Source: Gp6-AA40 sp036407095 (GTDB lineage: Bacteria; Acidobacteriota; Vicinamibacteria; Vicinamibacterales; UBA2999). From it: a stretch of DNA of 64,000 nt. The stretch is from assembly GCA_036407095.1 (NCBI GenBank), contig DASWZV010000126.1, positions 62,001 to 126,000 on the forward strand, written 5' to 3'. Made by a program: the position numbers and the translations under genes. The notes below the pieces were generated by a model. The model did no database searches, had not been told where the DNA came from, and was given only the letters and a program-made list of their open reading frames with translations. Shown here one piece after another: positions 25,902 to 35,681 of the stretch. Every line of letters begins with the position of its first letter. The first letter of the stretch is position 1.

Positions 25902-26351
25902 TCACGACGCCTCGATTGTTCCTGACTCGAGGACTCCAAGGTGGCGCACGATGCGCTCGTCGCGTGGGTAGCCGATAGCCGTCCAGAAGTCGACCGCCCA
26001 CGGACGATCGGCCTCGACCAACACGGTAATCCGCCGAACGCCCCACTGTGTGAACACCTGCTCGACTCGGCGAACAAGCTCTCGCCCGAGGCCTTGACGA
26101 CGACGGCGTGGATCCACGACGAGGCGATACATGTTGCCGCGCCAACCGTCGTAGGCACCAAGCAGCGTGCCGACAATCTCATCACCGACTACAGCGAGAA
26201 GGAGGACGGCAGCTGGATTCGTGGCGATACGCCGAATCTGCTCGACGTCGTCGGTCACGCCGATGCTTGCACCTGACTCACTCCAGAAACGAAGTATCAG
26301 CGCTGCGTCGTTGGGAGTTGCGTACCTGAATTCCGTGCCGGTCTGCGACAT
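25902..26351 (-). CDS. GNAT-family N-acetyltransferase
   Basis: ATG 26351 is chosen because GGAGG lies 6 bp upstream; 149 residues. The GNAT core is clear: FRYATPNDAALILRFW at the N-terminus, AVVGDEIVGTLLGAYDGWRG on strands 2-4, and YRLVVDPRRRRQGLGRELVRRVE, where RRRQGLG binds the acetyl-CoA pyrophosphate, then FWTAIGYPRD at the end. The substrate is unknown. Confidence 0.88.
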   Translation of the reverse strand: MSQTGTEFRYATPNDAALILRFWSESGASIGVTDDVEQIRRIATNPAAVLLLAVVGDEIVGTLLGAYDGWRGNMYRLVVDPRRRRQGLGRELVRRVEQVFTQWGVRRITVLVEADRPWAVDFWTAIGYPRDERIVRHLGVLESGTIEAS

Positions 26352-26426
26352 CTCACGCCTCCGCTGATCTGCGATCGCGAGAGTCACCATATCACCCAGC
26401 GCCGTGTGATTGTGCCCGGTGAAGGA

Positions 26427-26487
26427 GTCCGGCTGCCACCCTCGCGCATTGCGCGACGTGGCCAGGAAAGCCGGACGCTGCGTACTA
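26427..26487. repeat. Split copy of the dispersed palindrome
   Basis: GTCCGGCT (26427-26434) and AGCCGGAC-GCTGCGTAC (26469-26485) are the two arms, separated by 34 bp that contain a second small hairpin (TCGCGCATTGCGCGA). It lies just beyond the stop of the PQQ gene and upstream of the acetyltransferase gene. Confidence 0.6.
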
Positions 26488-28389
26488 ATCAGTCCCGAAG
26501 GCAAGCAGCACGTTACCGGCAGAAGCGCCGCTGCTGATCGCGTACCCGGAGCCGAGGTAGACCATTCCGTCGACGATCACCGCGCCGGATGTCGCAATCG
26601 CTCCACCGTGTGCGGGCACGTTGTTGATCGTCTTGAAGTCCTGAGCGGTATCGAACTCCCACAGCTTCTTGCCATCCGCGGCCGACACCGCGAAGAGCCG
26701 GCCATCGCCGGCGCCCTGGAAGACGACGCCAGGAATCGCGGTCGGCGCGGCGCCGAGTGCCGCGGTGCCGCGACCGCCCACGCCGGGAGACGTGAACACC
26801 CAAGCGGTCTTGCCGTCGCTCGACTGAACGGCGCCAAGGCCTGCGGCCGCCATCCCGTAGTACACCTGCCGTTGATCGGATGCACCGCCCCACACGATCC
26901 CGCCACGTCCGCGTCCCGTGAAACCCACTGGTTGCCCGGAAGGATTGACGCGGAACAGAACAGCCCCATTCGCATCGGGATCGAGCGCGAGCACGTCGGC
27001 GCCTTTGGTCCCGACGAACAGCGCGCGCTTCCCGTTCGGCAGCGTGGCAAGGATCGGCGAGTTGCCGATGTCGTAATCAGGTCCTAACTTCTCGGGGCAC
27101 GCCTGGCTGCGATCGGGACCGGCGCAGCCGCCCATGAACAGATCGTTCTCGGTCGCGCGACGTGACCACAGCACCTTGCCCGTCTTCAAGTCGAGCGCCA
27201 TCACCGCATCGGTGAGCGGTGATTCAGGCGGTGTGACCGCGTCCCCTGTGCCCACGTACAGCGCGCCGCGCACGGTATCGATCGTCGGCGAGTTCCACAC
27301 GCCGCCCGCGGCCGGTCCATACAGCTGCACCCCGTTCGGATTCTTCTTCCACGGCTTGGCCTCGTCGACGTTGTAGGCCTTCCAGATCACCTTGCCGCTG
27401 CTGGCATCGAGTGCGACAACGCCGCCACGCGCCGTGCAGCAGGGATAGTTCGCATTGCCGCTGACGAACTCTTCCGAACCTGAGAGCGGCACGTAGACGC
27501 GGCCGTCGTAGTACTTCACGCCGCCGGTGATGCGCGCGACGACGTGCTCGTCGACGCGGGTCTTCCAGAGCTGACGACCGGTTTGTGCATCAACCGCGAA
27601 GACGTTCGCATGACCGTCGCCGAAGAAGACCGCCCATCGTGCGGCGCCTTGTCCGGTGACCGCTCCGACCATCGGCGAACCGCGGACGATCGAGCCGTTC
27701 TGGAAGGACCAGTACACGCAGCCGGTCTTCGCGTCGAGCGAGTAGACGTAGCCGTTGTCGCCCGCCATGAAGACGCGGCCCGACACGACCGACGGCTGCG
27801 CATTGTTCGTCTCGCCCTTCGGCAGGCCGAATGCCCACTTCAACTTCAGTTTCGACACATCGGCCGCGGTGAGCCGCGCAGCGGCCGCGGGTTGGAAACG
27901 AGTGTTCGCGAGATCGTTGCCCCACCCGTTCCACGCCGGTCCGCTCGCCGGATCGCGCATCGCCGGATTCGCAGTGCACTGATTCGCCATCGACTTGGCT
28001 TCACCGGCATTCCTGCTGCCCAGCGGCCGTCCGGCCATGAACTCGCCCACGCGACGTTTCTGGATGTCGCTCAGCGCGCGCCCCTCGGTATGGCTCGGGC
28101 GATTCAGCGCGGCGACGATCTCCTCCGGCGTCAATTGGCGAATGGACCACGCAGTGGGCGCCTGACCGGCCTGATTGGTGTGGCAGCGGAAGCACTGGCT
28201 CTGAAATGTTGCCCACCCGCTTTCGGTGCCGGGCAACGCTCCGCGTCCCGCTGCCGGCGCCGCCTGCGCCGGCGGCGGAGTTGTCCCCTGCGGAGCGGCA
28301 GGCGCCTGCGCGCCGATGAACGCGGTGCCCGCGAAGAGCGCAGCCGCTGAGACGATGCCAATCACAACCGATCGATCGAGTAGGCGCAC
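26485..28389 (-). CDS. Cytochrome c / PQQ-type beta-propeller dehydrogenase-like protein
   Basis: GTG 28389 is chosen: it follows AGGAG and starts a signal peptide (LLDRSVVIGIVSAAALFAGTAFIGAQ); the open frame upstream has no domain character. Of 634 residues, 55-130 form a small cytochrome c domain (CFRCH, C66/C69/H70). The rest is a PQQ-type propeller with repeated VYSLDAKTGCVYW, VFAVDAQTGRQLWK, VVALDASSGKVIWK and VMALDLKTGKVLW blades. A vicinal Cys pair (YPCCTA) is like the disulfide of PQQ alcohol dehydrogenases. It probably oxidises an alcohol or sugar in the periplasm and passes electrons to its own heme. The substrate is unknown. Confidence 0.82.
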   Translation of the reverse strand: MRLLDRSVVIGIVSAAALFAGTAFIGAQAPAAPQGTTPPPAQAAPAAGRGALPGTESGWATFQSQCFRCHTNQAGQAPTAWSIRQLTPEEIVAALNRPSHTEGRALSDIQKRRVGEFMAGRPLGSRNAGEAKSMANQCTANPAMRDPASGPAWNGWGNDLANTRFQPAAAARLTAADVSKLKLKWAFGLPKGETNNAQPSVVSGRVFMAGDNGYVYSLDAKTGCVYWSFQNGSIVRGSPMVGAVTGQGAARWAVFFGDGHANVFAVDAQTGRQLWKTRVDEHVVARITGGVKYYDGRVYVPLSGSEEFVSGNANYPCCTARGGVVALDASSGKVIWKAYNVDEAKPWKKNPNGVQLYGPAAGGVWNSPTIDTVRGALYVGTGDAVTPPESPLTDAVMALDLKTGKVLWSRRATENDLFMGGCAGPDRSQACPEKLGPDYDIGNSPILATLPNGKRALFVGTKGADVLALDPDANGAVLFRVNPSGQPVGFTGRGRGGIVWGGASDQRQVYYGMAAAGLGAVQSSDGKTAWVFTSPGVGGRGTAALGAAPTAIPGVVFQGAGDGRLFAVSAADGKKLWEFDTAQDFKTINNVPAHGGAIATSGAVIVDGMVYLGSGYAISSGASAGNVLLAFGTD

Positions 28390-29307
28390 GGACAACTCCT
28401 GGAAGGTGACAGGTTCCGGATGGGTTCTGATGGAGAGTCTATGCCGATCGAGGCGCGTTGCGCACGTCGGCGAAAGCCGCCGGTCAGAAGATTCGGAGGG
28501 TCTCAACCGGTGGGCCGACACTACGTGTGAGGACTCACGAGTGCGGTGAGCCGCGCGCCGCGATCCGCTCGCCGGCCAGTGGCATCTCCGGCGCATGCCT
28601 CGCCTGCGACGCCATTGGCGACTCTCGCGTGCGCGGCTCGCTCCACGCCGCTCTCCAGGATGCATCAACCTGGCCGGCGCAACTGTCCGCGAATGAGAGA
28701 CACGCCTCAGCAGGACCCGACTGGCTGATGCGCTCCGGAGTGCCGCGTGGAGCGAGCCGCGTACGCGAGAGTCGCCAACCGCATCGGAGCGCTGCGAGCC
28801 GCGGGTGAGAAGCAACAGCGTCAGCCCCTTGCGACGAAGGAGCGGCGACACACCGTAAGGCACACGCTGGAGATGCGGCTTCCACCCCACCGCGCAAGCG
28901 TGCGCGGCGGGGACCCCGGTGTTGGCCGGCGCGCGGATCGCGGCACGGAGGAATGCGTCAGCCAGTCGGGTGCTGGTAGCTGTCGGAGGCGGCCGCCGTC
29001 GCTCCCGTCCCCAATCTCTTTCAATCGACTCCGAGAGCTCCAGCCAGCTTGATCCATTCAGCGACCTGATGTGCGCATCTAAGGTCCGCATAAAGAGGCA
29101 GACGCTACGTCTGCTCCAGCTACGTCTGTGGCCGGGGTTCTTCTTCGGTACACGTCATGCTCCGTGCGAGACCTCCGGCGAGGCTCGTGGGTGACGCCTC
29201 CTTGGAATTTCACTTGGATCGCTGGGTCCCTCCTCCTGCGAGCCACGACGTACCGCGACTCGATCTGACGGCACGCGGCTGCCATCACGCGGGGAAAGGA
29301 TCGGGCA
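28390..29307. other. Non-coding gap of 918 bp with repeat island
   Basis: Divergent region between the PQQ gene and the multicopper oxidase gene. The minus frame stays open to 29091, but its translation is Arg/Ser/Ala-rich and repetitive without family pattern. The central part holds nested inverted repeats (listed separately), and 29098-29114 is a further palindrome, GCAGACG-CTA-CGTCTGC. The promoters of both flanking genes should lie at its ends. Confidence 0.6.
28615..28970. repeat. Nested inverted-repeat island
   Basis: The arm at 28615-28653 (starting TTGGCGACTCTCGCGT) is complementary to 28738-28778 with few mismatches and an 84-bp spacer. A second pair overlaps it: 28713-28747 (CCCGACTGGCTGATGCG...) is complementary to 28939-28970. 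Each arm would form a long stem, giving a cruciform-like block with no gene. Confidence 0.7.
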
Positions 29308-30837
29308 ATGTCTTCTTCAGCGATGAGATGGAGTGTGGCGATTCCCGTGTGTGTGGGGCTGCTACTGATGGGTGCGTGGCTGACCAGATCGACGCTCGCT
29401 CAGGAGGAGCTGGCGCCCGACCTCGTCGAGCCGCAGATCATCACCGCCAACCGGGGCATCGTCGAACTGACTCTGGAAGCACGACCGAGTGCGGTCACGG
29501 TGGCTGGCAAAACCTTCGTATCGAATGTCTATAACGGCCAATACACACCGCCGGTGTTTCGATTGAGGCGAGGCGAGGAGCTGCATCTGACGCTCGCCAA
29601 CCGTACCGGTCCTGCCGACATCCAGATCGACGGCACGCAGGCCACGAACCTGCATTATCACGGGATGTCGGTGTCACCCCTCCCGCCTGCCGACGACATC
29701 TACATCACGATCCCCTCACTGGACATGATGAACAACCCCTCGCCGCGGGCCCATGCGAATCACCAGATGCAGATGCGCGACGACTTCGTCTACGAGTATC
29801 AGTTCCGGGTGCCGGACGATCACGAGCAGGGGCCCTATTGGTATCACTCGCATGCCCATGGCGAGGCCGAACCGCAGGTGCTGAGCGGTCTCTCGGGACT
29901 CTTCATGGTGGACGGCTTCTTCGACGACTGGTATCCGAATCTCGCGAACCTGCAGCAGCGATTTCTGATCCTCAAGGACATTGCGCTCCCGGGAGCCGTG
30001 GACGGAGCGCCGCTGACCAAAACGATCAACGGCCAGGCGAACCCGACGATCAGGTTCTCCCGAGCCCAGTCACAGATCTGGGAGATCGGCAACGTCGGCG
30101 CCGACGCGTTCTTCGACCTCGAGCTCGAAGGCCACACCTTCTGGATCCTGGCTCGCGACGCCAACCCGCTGGAGCGGCCACGAGAGGACACGCATCTGTT
30201 CGTCGCGCCGGGTGCGCGCTACACCGTCATGGTGCACGCACCGAGTGAGGGACGGTTCGTCCTGAAGTCGCGTACGGTCGACACCGGTCCGCAGGGTGAC
30301 CCGAATCCAGAGGTGAGGCTCGCCACCGTGGTCGTCGGGCCCCCGGCTCAAGGCGTCGGCAGCGGTCCCGTGCGTCCAGGCACTCCGCTGCCGACCGCAC
30401 GCGGCGATCAGTCGCCAGCAGCTGCCCTGCGCGCGCTGCCGATCACCAGGCGCCGAACGATTACGTTCTCCGAATCATCCGACGGCAACACTTTCTTCAT
30501 CGATGACAAACAATGGGAACCCGATCGGAATGATGCCGAAGTGACCGTTGGCGACGTCGAGGAATGGACCGTGCGCAATACCTCCGGCGAGTTCCACGTC
30601 TTCCACATCCATCAACTGGACTTCCTGGTCACGCAATCGCCCACGACATCGGACGGCGCGAGCCTGCTCGATACCATCAACGTGCCGTTCGCGAGCAACG
30701 GGGTCCCGGGGCTGGTCACGCTGATCGTGCCGTTTCAGAAAGACCGGATCGCAGGGCGATTCGTGTATCACTGCCACATCCTCGAGCACGAGGACGGCGG
30801 GATGATGGCGAACATTCTCGTACGACCGCGCCCATGA
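29308..30837 (+). CDS. Multicopper oxidase
   Basis: Protein of 509 residues with a signal peptide (ends STLAQ). All copper motifs are visible: HYHG (116-119), WYHSHAHG (178-185), HVFHIH (430-435) and YHCHILEHEDGGMM, with Cys489 as type-1 ligand flanked by His488, His490 and His494, and a Met for the axial site. This is the three-domain laccase/CueO-like layout. It acts in the periplasm and could oxidise phenolics, Cu(I) or other metals. No methionine-rich insert typical of CueO is seen. An MBL-fold gene follows 47 bp downstream. Confidence 0.92.
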   Translation: MSSSAMRWSVAIPVCVGLLLMGAWLTRSTLAQEELAPDLVEPQIITANRGIVELTLEARPSAVTVAGKTFVSNVYNGQYTPPVFRLRRGEELHLTLANRTGPADIQIDGTQATNLHYHGMSVSPLPPADDIYITIPSLDMMNNPSPRAHANHQMQMRDDFVYEYQFRVPDDHEQGPYWYHSHAHGEAEPQVLSGLSGLFMVDGFFDDWYPNLANLQQRFLILKDIALPGAVDGAPLTKTINGQANPTIRFSRAQSQIWEIGNVGADAFFDLELEGHTFWILARDANPLERPREDTHLFVAPGARYTVMVHAPSEGRFVLKSRTVDTGPQGDPNPEVRLATVVVGPPAQGVGSGPVRPGTPLPTARGDQSPAAALRALPITRRRTITFSESSDGNTFFIDDKQWEPDRNDAEVTVGDVEEWTVRNTSGEFHVFHIHQLDFLVTQSPTTSDGASLLDTINVPFASNGVPGLVTLIVPFQKDRIAGRFVYHCHILEHEDGGMMANILVRPRP

Positions 30838-30884
30838 GGAAGGTGGCTCGACGAGCCGGCGTATTGATGAAAAGATACGCCGCC

Positions 30885-31886
30885 ATGAACACTCGATTGC
30901 TCGCGGCTGCGATACTGCTGACCGCTACGACGTTCACGGCTCGCGCGCAGAACCCAGCACCAGCCACACCTGAGAGCCTCGTTGCCGCCGCGAAGCGCGC
31001 CGCCGGCGTCGACTATGCCGGCACGTTTCTGCGGATCTGCGTCGCGCCCGACAATGTCGGTGGCGGTGGAGGTGGCGGCGGCGCTCGAGGCGCAGCGCCG
31101 GCGGCTCGCGTAGTGCCGGACCGGGCGACCTGGTACGCGCGCCCCTACAAAGTCTTCGACAACCTCTATTTCATCGGCACGAAGATCCACTCCTCGTGGG
31201 CGCTCACCACGAGCGACGGCATCATCGTCATCGATACGCTGTACGACTACGCGATCGAGCCGGAGATCGTCGACGGTCTGAAAACGCTCGGCCTCGATCC
31301 GCGGGCGATCAAGTACGTGCTGATCAGTCACGCGCACGGCGATCACGATCAGGGCGCGGCTCTGCTGCAAAGCCGCTTCGGTGCGAAGGTCGTGATGGGT
31401 GCAGCAGACTGGGACTCGACGCTGCAGCGCCCCGCGTCGGCAGCGGGCGGCGTCCCGAAACGTGACATCGCCGTGGGGCCTGAAGGGCTGAAGCTCACGG
31501 TCGGCGACACCAGGATGGACATCGTCGCAACGCCAGGCCACACACCGGGCACGCTGTCGTACTTCTTCCCGGTCAAGGACGGAAGCCGCACGCTGACCGT
31601 CGCCTACTCCGGCGGCACGGCGTTCAACTTCCCGCGTCAGGCGGCGAACTTCGCGATTTATCGCGACAGCCAACGCAAGATGCGGGAGGTTGCCGAAGCG
31701 GCGGGAGCCACCATCCTCATGACCAATCACACCGAGTTCGATCGCGCCTACGATCGCGTGCGCCTCGCCCAGTTACCGCGCACCGCAGGCGAGAAACATC
31801 CGTACGAGACCGACACCGCGACGGTGCTGCGCTATTTCGAGATGGGGAGCGACTGCGCCGAAGCGCAGCGGCTGTCCACGAAGTAA
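30885..31886 (+). CDS. Secreted metallo-beta-lactamase-fold hydrolase (subclass B3-like)
   Basis: ATG 30885 starts a signal peptide (MNTRLLAAAILLTATTFTARA); ATG 30867 in the same frame is an alternative. The 333-residue product has a Gly-rich stretch (GGGGGGGG) near residue 63 and an MBL core with YFIGTKIHSSWALTTSDGIIVIDT, the metal motif HAHGDHD (H149, H151, D153, H154), ATPGHTPGTLSYFF and MTNHTEF. The HxHxDH and GHT pattern is that of subclass B3-like enzymes, though a beta-lactam substrate is not implied. The product is periplasmic. It is probably co-transcribed with the multicopper oxidase. Confidence 0.85.
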   Translation: MNTRLLAAAILLTATTFTARAQNPAPATPESLVAAAKRAAGVDYAGTFLRICVAPDNVGGGGGGGGARGAAPAARVVPDRATWYARPYKVFDNLYFIGTKIHSSWALTTSDGIIVIDTLYDYAIEPEIVDGLKTLGLDPRAIKYVLISHAHGDHDQGAALLQSRFGAKVVMGAADWDSTLQRPASAAGGVPKRDIAVGPEGLKLTVGDTRMDIVATPGHTPGTLSYFFPVKDGSRTLTVAYSGGTAFNFPRQAANFAIYRDSQRKMREVAEAAGATILMTNHTEFDRAYDRVRLAQLPRTAGEKHPYETDTATVLRYFEMGSDCAEAQRLSTK

Positions 31887-31909
31887 GGATCGCTGTCGCG
31901 TGATGACGA

Positions 31910-33466
31910 CTACTGTCGTGCATCACTGAGCGGAGTCCCGATCACCTCGCCGGACACGACGAGCTCGACGCGCCGGTTCTGCTGGCGGCCTTCCCGCGTG
32001 TCGTTGGACGCAACCGGAGAGCTCGCGCCGAATCCCTGCGTCGTCACACGATCCGAGGCCAGGCCTTGCGAGACGAGATACTCACCGACCGCATTGGCCC
32101 GCTGCTTCGACAGACGTTCGTTGATCTCGTCGGTGCCAGTCGAATCGGTGAACCCCTCGGCCTGGACGAGCAGGCCCGGATGCGCGAGCACGATGCCGGC
32201 AAAGCGGGCCAGCTTTTCACGCGCGGGCGGGCGCAGCTCGTATCGCCCGGTTTCGAACAACACGTCGCCGACGTTCACGATGAGTCCACGCGTGGTGTCG
32301 CGGGTATCGAGGATGTCGTTGAACTGACGCAGCAGTGTGGCGCGCAGCGTGGCCCGATCCTGTTCCGCCTGGGCGCGCAACGACTCGGCCCGGGCGGTCT
32401 GTGCCTGCGCTTCTGCGCGCGCGCGCTCCGCCTCACTCCGCGCCTGTTCGGCCTTCTGTTGCTCCAACGCGGCTTGCTGTGCCGCCTGTTCCGCCTGTTG
32501 CTTCAGCGCCGCGGCTTCCTGCGCCGCACGCTCCGCACGCTGGCGTTCCTGCTCGGCGGTGGCGCGCCCCGCCGCTTCGCGTGCCGCTGCGTCGCGTGCA
32601 GCCTTCTCGCGCGCCTCGATCGCTTCCCGCTCGGCGCGCGCTTCGGCCTCGCCGCGCCGTTCGACCGATTGCAGTCGCGCCTCTTCTCCGGCCTGAACCG
32701 TGGCGCGCGCGTGCGAGATGATCTCGCGCTTCGATTCCTTGCGCTTCACGAGCAGTTCGGTCTCGTTGAGGAGCCGGCGCGCGGTCGCGAGGCCATCAGG
32801 GACGAACTTGTCCGCTTGCGCAATCTGCGCGATCGCGACGGCGTTGCGCGCCTGCTGCACGTCAGGCGGCTCTTTCTTGTTCGGTGCCGGCAGCGAGAAA
32901 GGCCCACCCGCGATGTACGCACCGCGAGGAACGATTTCGTATGACAGCGTCGCGATCGACGTGTGGCCGCGTGTGTCCTGTCGGACGGCGTTCTCCATCA
33001 CGACGACCTCGCTCGGGGTCGTCACCGCGTAGTAGGGCTCGGCGGTGACAATGAGTGCGAACGTCTGAACATCGGACGTCGCCTCGATCTGGTTCTCACC
33101 ATCGTCGAGCCGGACTTCGCCGAGATTCTTCGCCCGCCCTTGTGGCGGGATCACCCACAACACGAACGTCAGATACTCGGGCCCGAACTGACTGGCCGGC
33201 GTCACGTCTCGCATCTTGGCCTTGATCCGGACGGGGCCGGCCGACTCCGTCTGAATCTCCGCCTCTCCCCGTGTGCGTGGCATGAGAGGCGTCCCCACCA
33301 GATCGATTTTCGTGGTGCGGCCCGCTTCGTACGTCACAGCCGTCGTCTTTCGAGACGACAGCCCCTGAGGTGGAGCGCCGGCATTCTGCTGCGCGCCGGC
33401 CGTCCAGACAACTCCCGCAATCCCGCAGACGACCGCGAGCCCCACCAGCGATCGATTCGGCGCCAT
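31910..33466 (-). CDS. OmpA-family protein with long coiled-coil
   Basis: Protein of 518 residues with a signal peptide (ends WTAGAQ). Residues about 35-190 are a beta-rich domain without a name. Residues about 205-270 resemble DUF4398 (QARNAVAIAQIAQADKFVPDG). Residues about 270-385 are a pure Ala/Glu/Arg/Gln coiled-coil. The C-terminal OmpA domain follows (VLFETGRYELRPPAREKLARFAG, AEGFTDSTGTDEINERLSKQRANAV, VTTQGFGASSPVASN, NRRVELVV). It would bind peptidoglycan from the periplasm through the conserved Asp/Arg pair, with the coiled-coil as a spacer. Confidence 0.88.
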   Translation of the reverse strand: MAPNRSLVGLAVVCGIAGVVWTAGAQQNAGAPPQGLSSRKTTAVTYEAGRTTKIDLVGTPLMPRTRGEAEIQTESAGPVRIKAKMRDVTPASQFGPEYLTFVLWVIPPQGRAKNLGEVRLDDGENQIEATSDVQTFALIVTAEPYYAVTTPSEVVVMENAVRQDTRGHTSIATLSYEIVPRGAYIAGGPFSLPAPNKKEPPDVQQARNAVAIAQIAQADKFVPDGLATARRLLNETELLVKRKESKREIISHARATVQAGEEARLQSVERRGEAEARAEREAIEAREKAARDAAAREAAGRATAEQERQRAERAAQEAAALKQQAEQAAQQAALEQQKAEQARSEAERARAEAQAQTARAESLRAQAEQDRATLRATLLRQFNDILDTRDTTRGLIVNVGDVLFETGRYELRPPAREKLARFAGIVLAHPGLLVQAEGFTDSTGTDEINERLSKQRANAVGEYLVSQGLASDRVTTQGFGASSPVASNDTREGRQQNRRVELVVSGEVIGTPLSDARQ

Positions 33467-33662
33467 GATGTTCTCCTCCGAGAGGACCGGAACTGCATTG
33501 CGCTCGAAGGTCGTTCAGCAGCTCGGTGTTGAGGACGCGAGCGATCCTCAGGCAACCATGGTGCCAGCATCACGCGAACGAATCGAATGGAAAACCGGCT
33601 GAGGAGTGGACTGGCGTGCGGACGACTCACGATACGCCGTGGGCTCGAAGCGATCCGGCCGG

Positions 33663-33690
33663 GGCCCGCCTAAAGGCGGACCCTACGTAC
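33663..33690. repeat. Dispersed palindrome copy
   Basis: CCCGCCT-aa-AGGCGGAC followed by CCTACGTAC. It directly follows the stop of the minus-strand amidohydrolase gene, in a position suited to a terminator. Confidence 0.8.
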
Positions 33691-35415
33691 TCAAGCTTCG
33701 AACATCGTGTTTCCGCCGACGACGGTTCGCGCGATCTTGATGTCCTTGATCTTCTCGGGATCGATCGTGTGCGGGTCCTGTGACAGCACGACGAAGTCGG
33801 CCAGCTTCCCTGGCGTGATCGAGCCCTTGCTGTTCTCTTCTTTCGATGCGTACGCACCGTGGAGCGTGTTCACGCGAAGCGCGTCCGCGACGCTGATCTT
33901 CTGATTCGCGCCCCAGACCTTTCCGTCCCAGCCCTTGCGCGTGACCATCCCCTGAATGCCCATCAAGGGCGCAAACGGACCCGGGCTGAAATCCGATCCC
34001 GCCGCGGCATGCACGCCGGCATCGAGCAGCGAGCGATACGCCATCGCCCGTTTCATGAACTCCTCGCCGTAGAACACGAACTTGTCGGAGTTGTAGTAGG
34101 CGTAGGTCGTGAACAACGCCGGGATCGCATCGAGCGCTTTGATGCGCGTGACGAGACCGTCGTTGATCATCGTGCAGTGCGTGATCTTCGGTCTGGCATC
34201 GGCACGCTGGAACAGCTTCTGCACGCGTTCGACGGCGGTGAGGTACATGTCGATCGCCACATCGCCGTTGGCGTGGCAGTTCACCTGGATACCGGCACGA
34301 TGCACGCGCTCGATCCAGGCGTTCAATTCCTCCTGTGATTCAGTGACGTTGCCCTTGTAGCCGCTGGTGCTTCCCGGATACGGCTGGCTCATCGACATCG
34401 TCCGCTCGGAGAACGAGCCGTCCAACGTATGCTCGGATGTGGCGCCGAGTCTGATCCATTCGTCGCCGAACCCGGTCTGGATGCCGCTGGCGATCATCGA
34501 CTCGAGGACGCGTCCGTTCGCTTCATAACTGACACGGTGCCGGAGATCGCCACGCGTGCGCACGTCCTGGATGGCCGCCAGGTCGCCACTCTGGTGATGG
34601 ACGCTCGTCAGGCCATAGCGGACGAACTGCTTGGAGATGTGCGCGATCCCTTCTCTGCCCCGACGCTCCAACTCCGCTGGGGTCAGCGTAGGACGACTCC
34701 CCACTTTGTTGAACACCACGCGCGCCGTGTCGGTGACACGGCCGGTGAGCTCTCCCTTCTCGTCGCGGTCGTAGGTGCCTCCTGGAGGGTTCTTCGTGTC
34801 CCTGGTGATGCCAGCCATCGCCAGCGCTTTGCTGTTGTAGAACGACGTGTGGCCGCCGCGATGCTGCACGACGACGGGATGGTCGCGTGACACTTCGTCC
34901 AGGTCGTGCACGTTCAGCTCGCGTCTGTCCTTGACCTTGGTGTCGTCGAAGAAATAGCCCGACACCCACGTGCCGGCCGGTGTCTGCTTCGCCTTCGCGC
35001 GCAGCTTGTCGACGATGCTGGCGATCGTGACGAACTCCACTTCGAAGGGATTGCCGACGAGCACTTCGTAGAGCAGGACGTCGCCGCCGGCGTGGTTGTG
35101 GCAATCGGTGAAGCCGGGCACCACGGTCATCTGCCGTGCATCGATCGTGCGCGTGTCCTTGCCGGCGAGCCCTTTGATTTCGTCGTTGGGGCCGACCGCG
35201 ATGAATCGGCTGTTCTTCACCGCAAACGCGCTCGCCCTCGGCAGCCGCGAGTCGACGGTGTAGACGTTCGCGTTGACGACGATGAGATCGGCGTTGCCGG
35301 CATCGGCGGCTGCGACCGCTGCCACCGATCGACTGAACCACGGAGAACCGATCGTGACTGCGACGGCGCCGGCCGTCAGCCCCATGAATTCCCTTCGCGA
35401 TGGGCGAGCGTTCAT
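33691..35415 (-). CDS. Tat-exported amidohydrolase (YtcJ-like)
   Basis: ATG 35415 is chosen because AGGAGA lies upstream and the product starts with a Tat signal (SRREFMGLTAGAVAVTIGSPW); 574 residues. The Amidohydro_3/YtcJ pattern is complete: ADLIVVNANVYTVDSRLPRASAFAV, VVPGFTDCHNHAG (metal histidines), PVVVQHRGGHTSFYNSKAL, IQVNCHANGDVAIDM, ITHCTMI, AGSDFSPGPFAPLMGIQ and GSITPGKLADFVVLSQDP. It would hydrolyse C-N bonds in the periplasm; the substrate is unknown. Confidence 0.9.
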   Translation of the reverse strand: MNARPSRREFMGLTAGAVAVTIGSPWFSRSVAAVAAADAGNADLIVVNANVYTVDSRLPRASAFAVKNSRFIAVGPNDEIKGLAGKDTRTIDARQMTVVPGFTDCHNHAGGDVLLYEVLVGNPFEVEFVTIASIVDKLRAKAKQTPAGTWVSGYFFDDTKVKDRRELNVHDLDEVSRDHPVVVQHRGGHTSFYNSKALAMAGITRDTKNPPGGTYDRDEKGELTGRVTDTARVVFNKVGSRPTLTPAELERRGREGIAHISKQFVRYGLTSVHHQSGDLAAIQDVRTRGDLRHRVSYEANGRVLESMIASGIQTGFGDEWIRLGATSEHTLDGSFSERTMSMSQPYPGSTSGYKGNVTESQEELNAWIERVHRAGIQVNCHANGDVAIDMYLTAVERVQKLFQRADARPKITHCTMINDGLVTRIKALDAIPALFTTYAYYNSDKFVFYGEEFMKRAMAYRSLLDAGVHAAAGSDFSPGPFAPLMGIQGMVTRKGWDGKVWGANQKISVADALRVNTLHGAYASKEENSKGSITPGKLADFVVLSQDPHTIDPEKIKDIKIARTVVGGNTMFEA

Positions 35416-35681
35416 GCTGCGTCTCCTGCGGAGCTCGTGATGGTGGAAGCATACACAAGGGCTGGTTCGACTGAAGCCGTAACCGCATTCCCACGCCATT
35501 TCGCGAGCAATTGCGCAAAGGTCGGGGCCGCACCCCCGCTTTCCGCCGCGGCCTGCAGCCAAAGCCCAAAGAAGACGGGGCTGCTTGCGCGTCTCTCGGC
35601 GGCACAGGATCTGCTCTTTCAAACCAGCGCCTTTACCAGAACTCTCACGCGCTCTTCCGTGCCGAAGGTCGAGGAGGATCA

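Noticed and set aside
28390..29091. Open minus-strand frame extending the PQQ protein by 234 residues upstream
   Set aside because: The extension is Arg/Ser-rich and repetitive, covers the inverted-repeat island, and the GTG at 28389 has both a ribosome site and a signal peptide.
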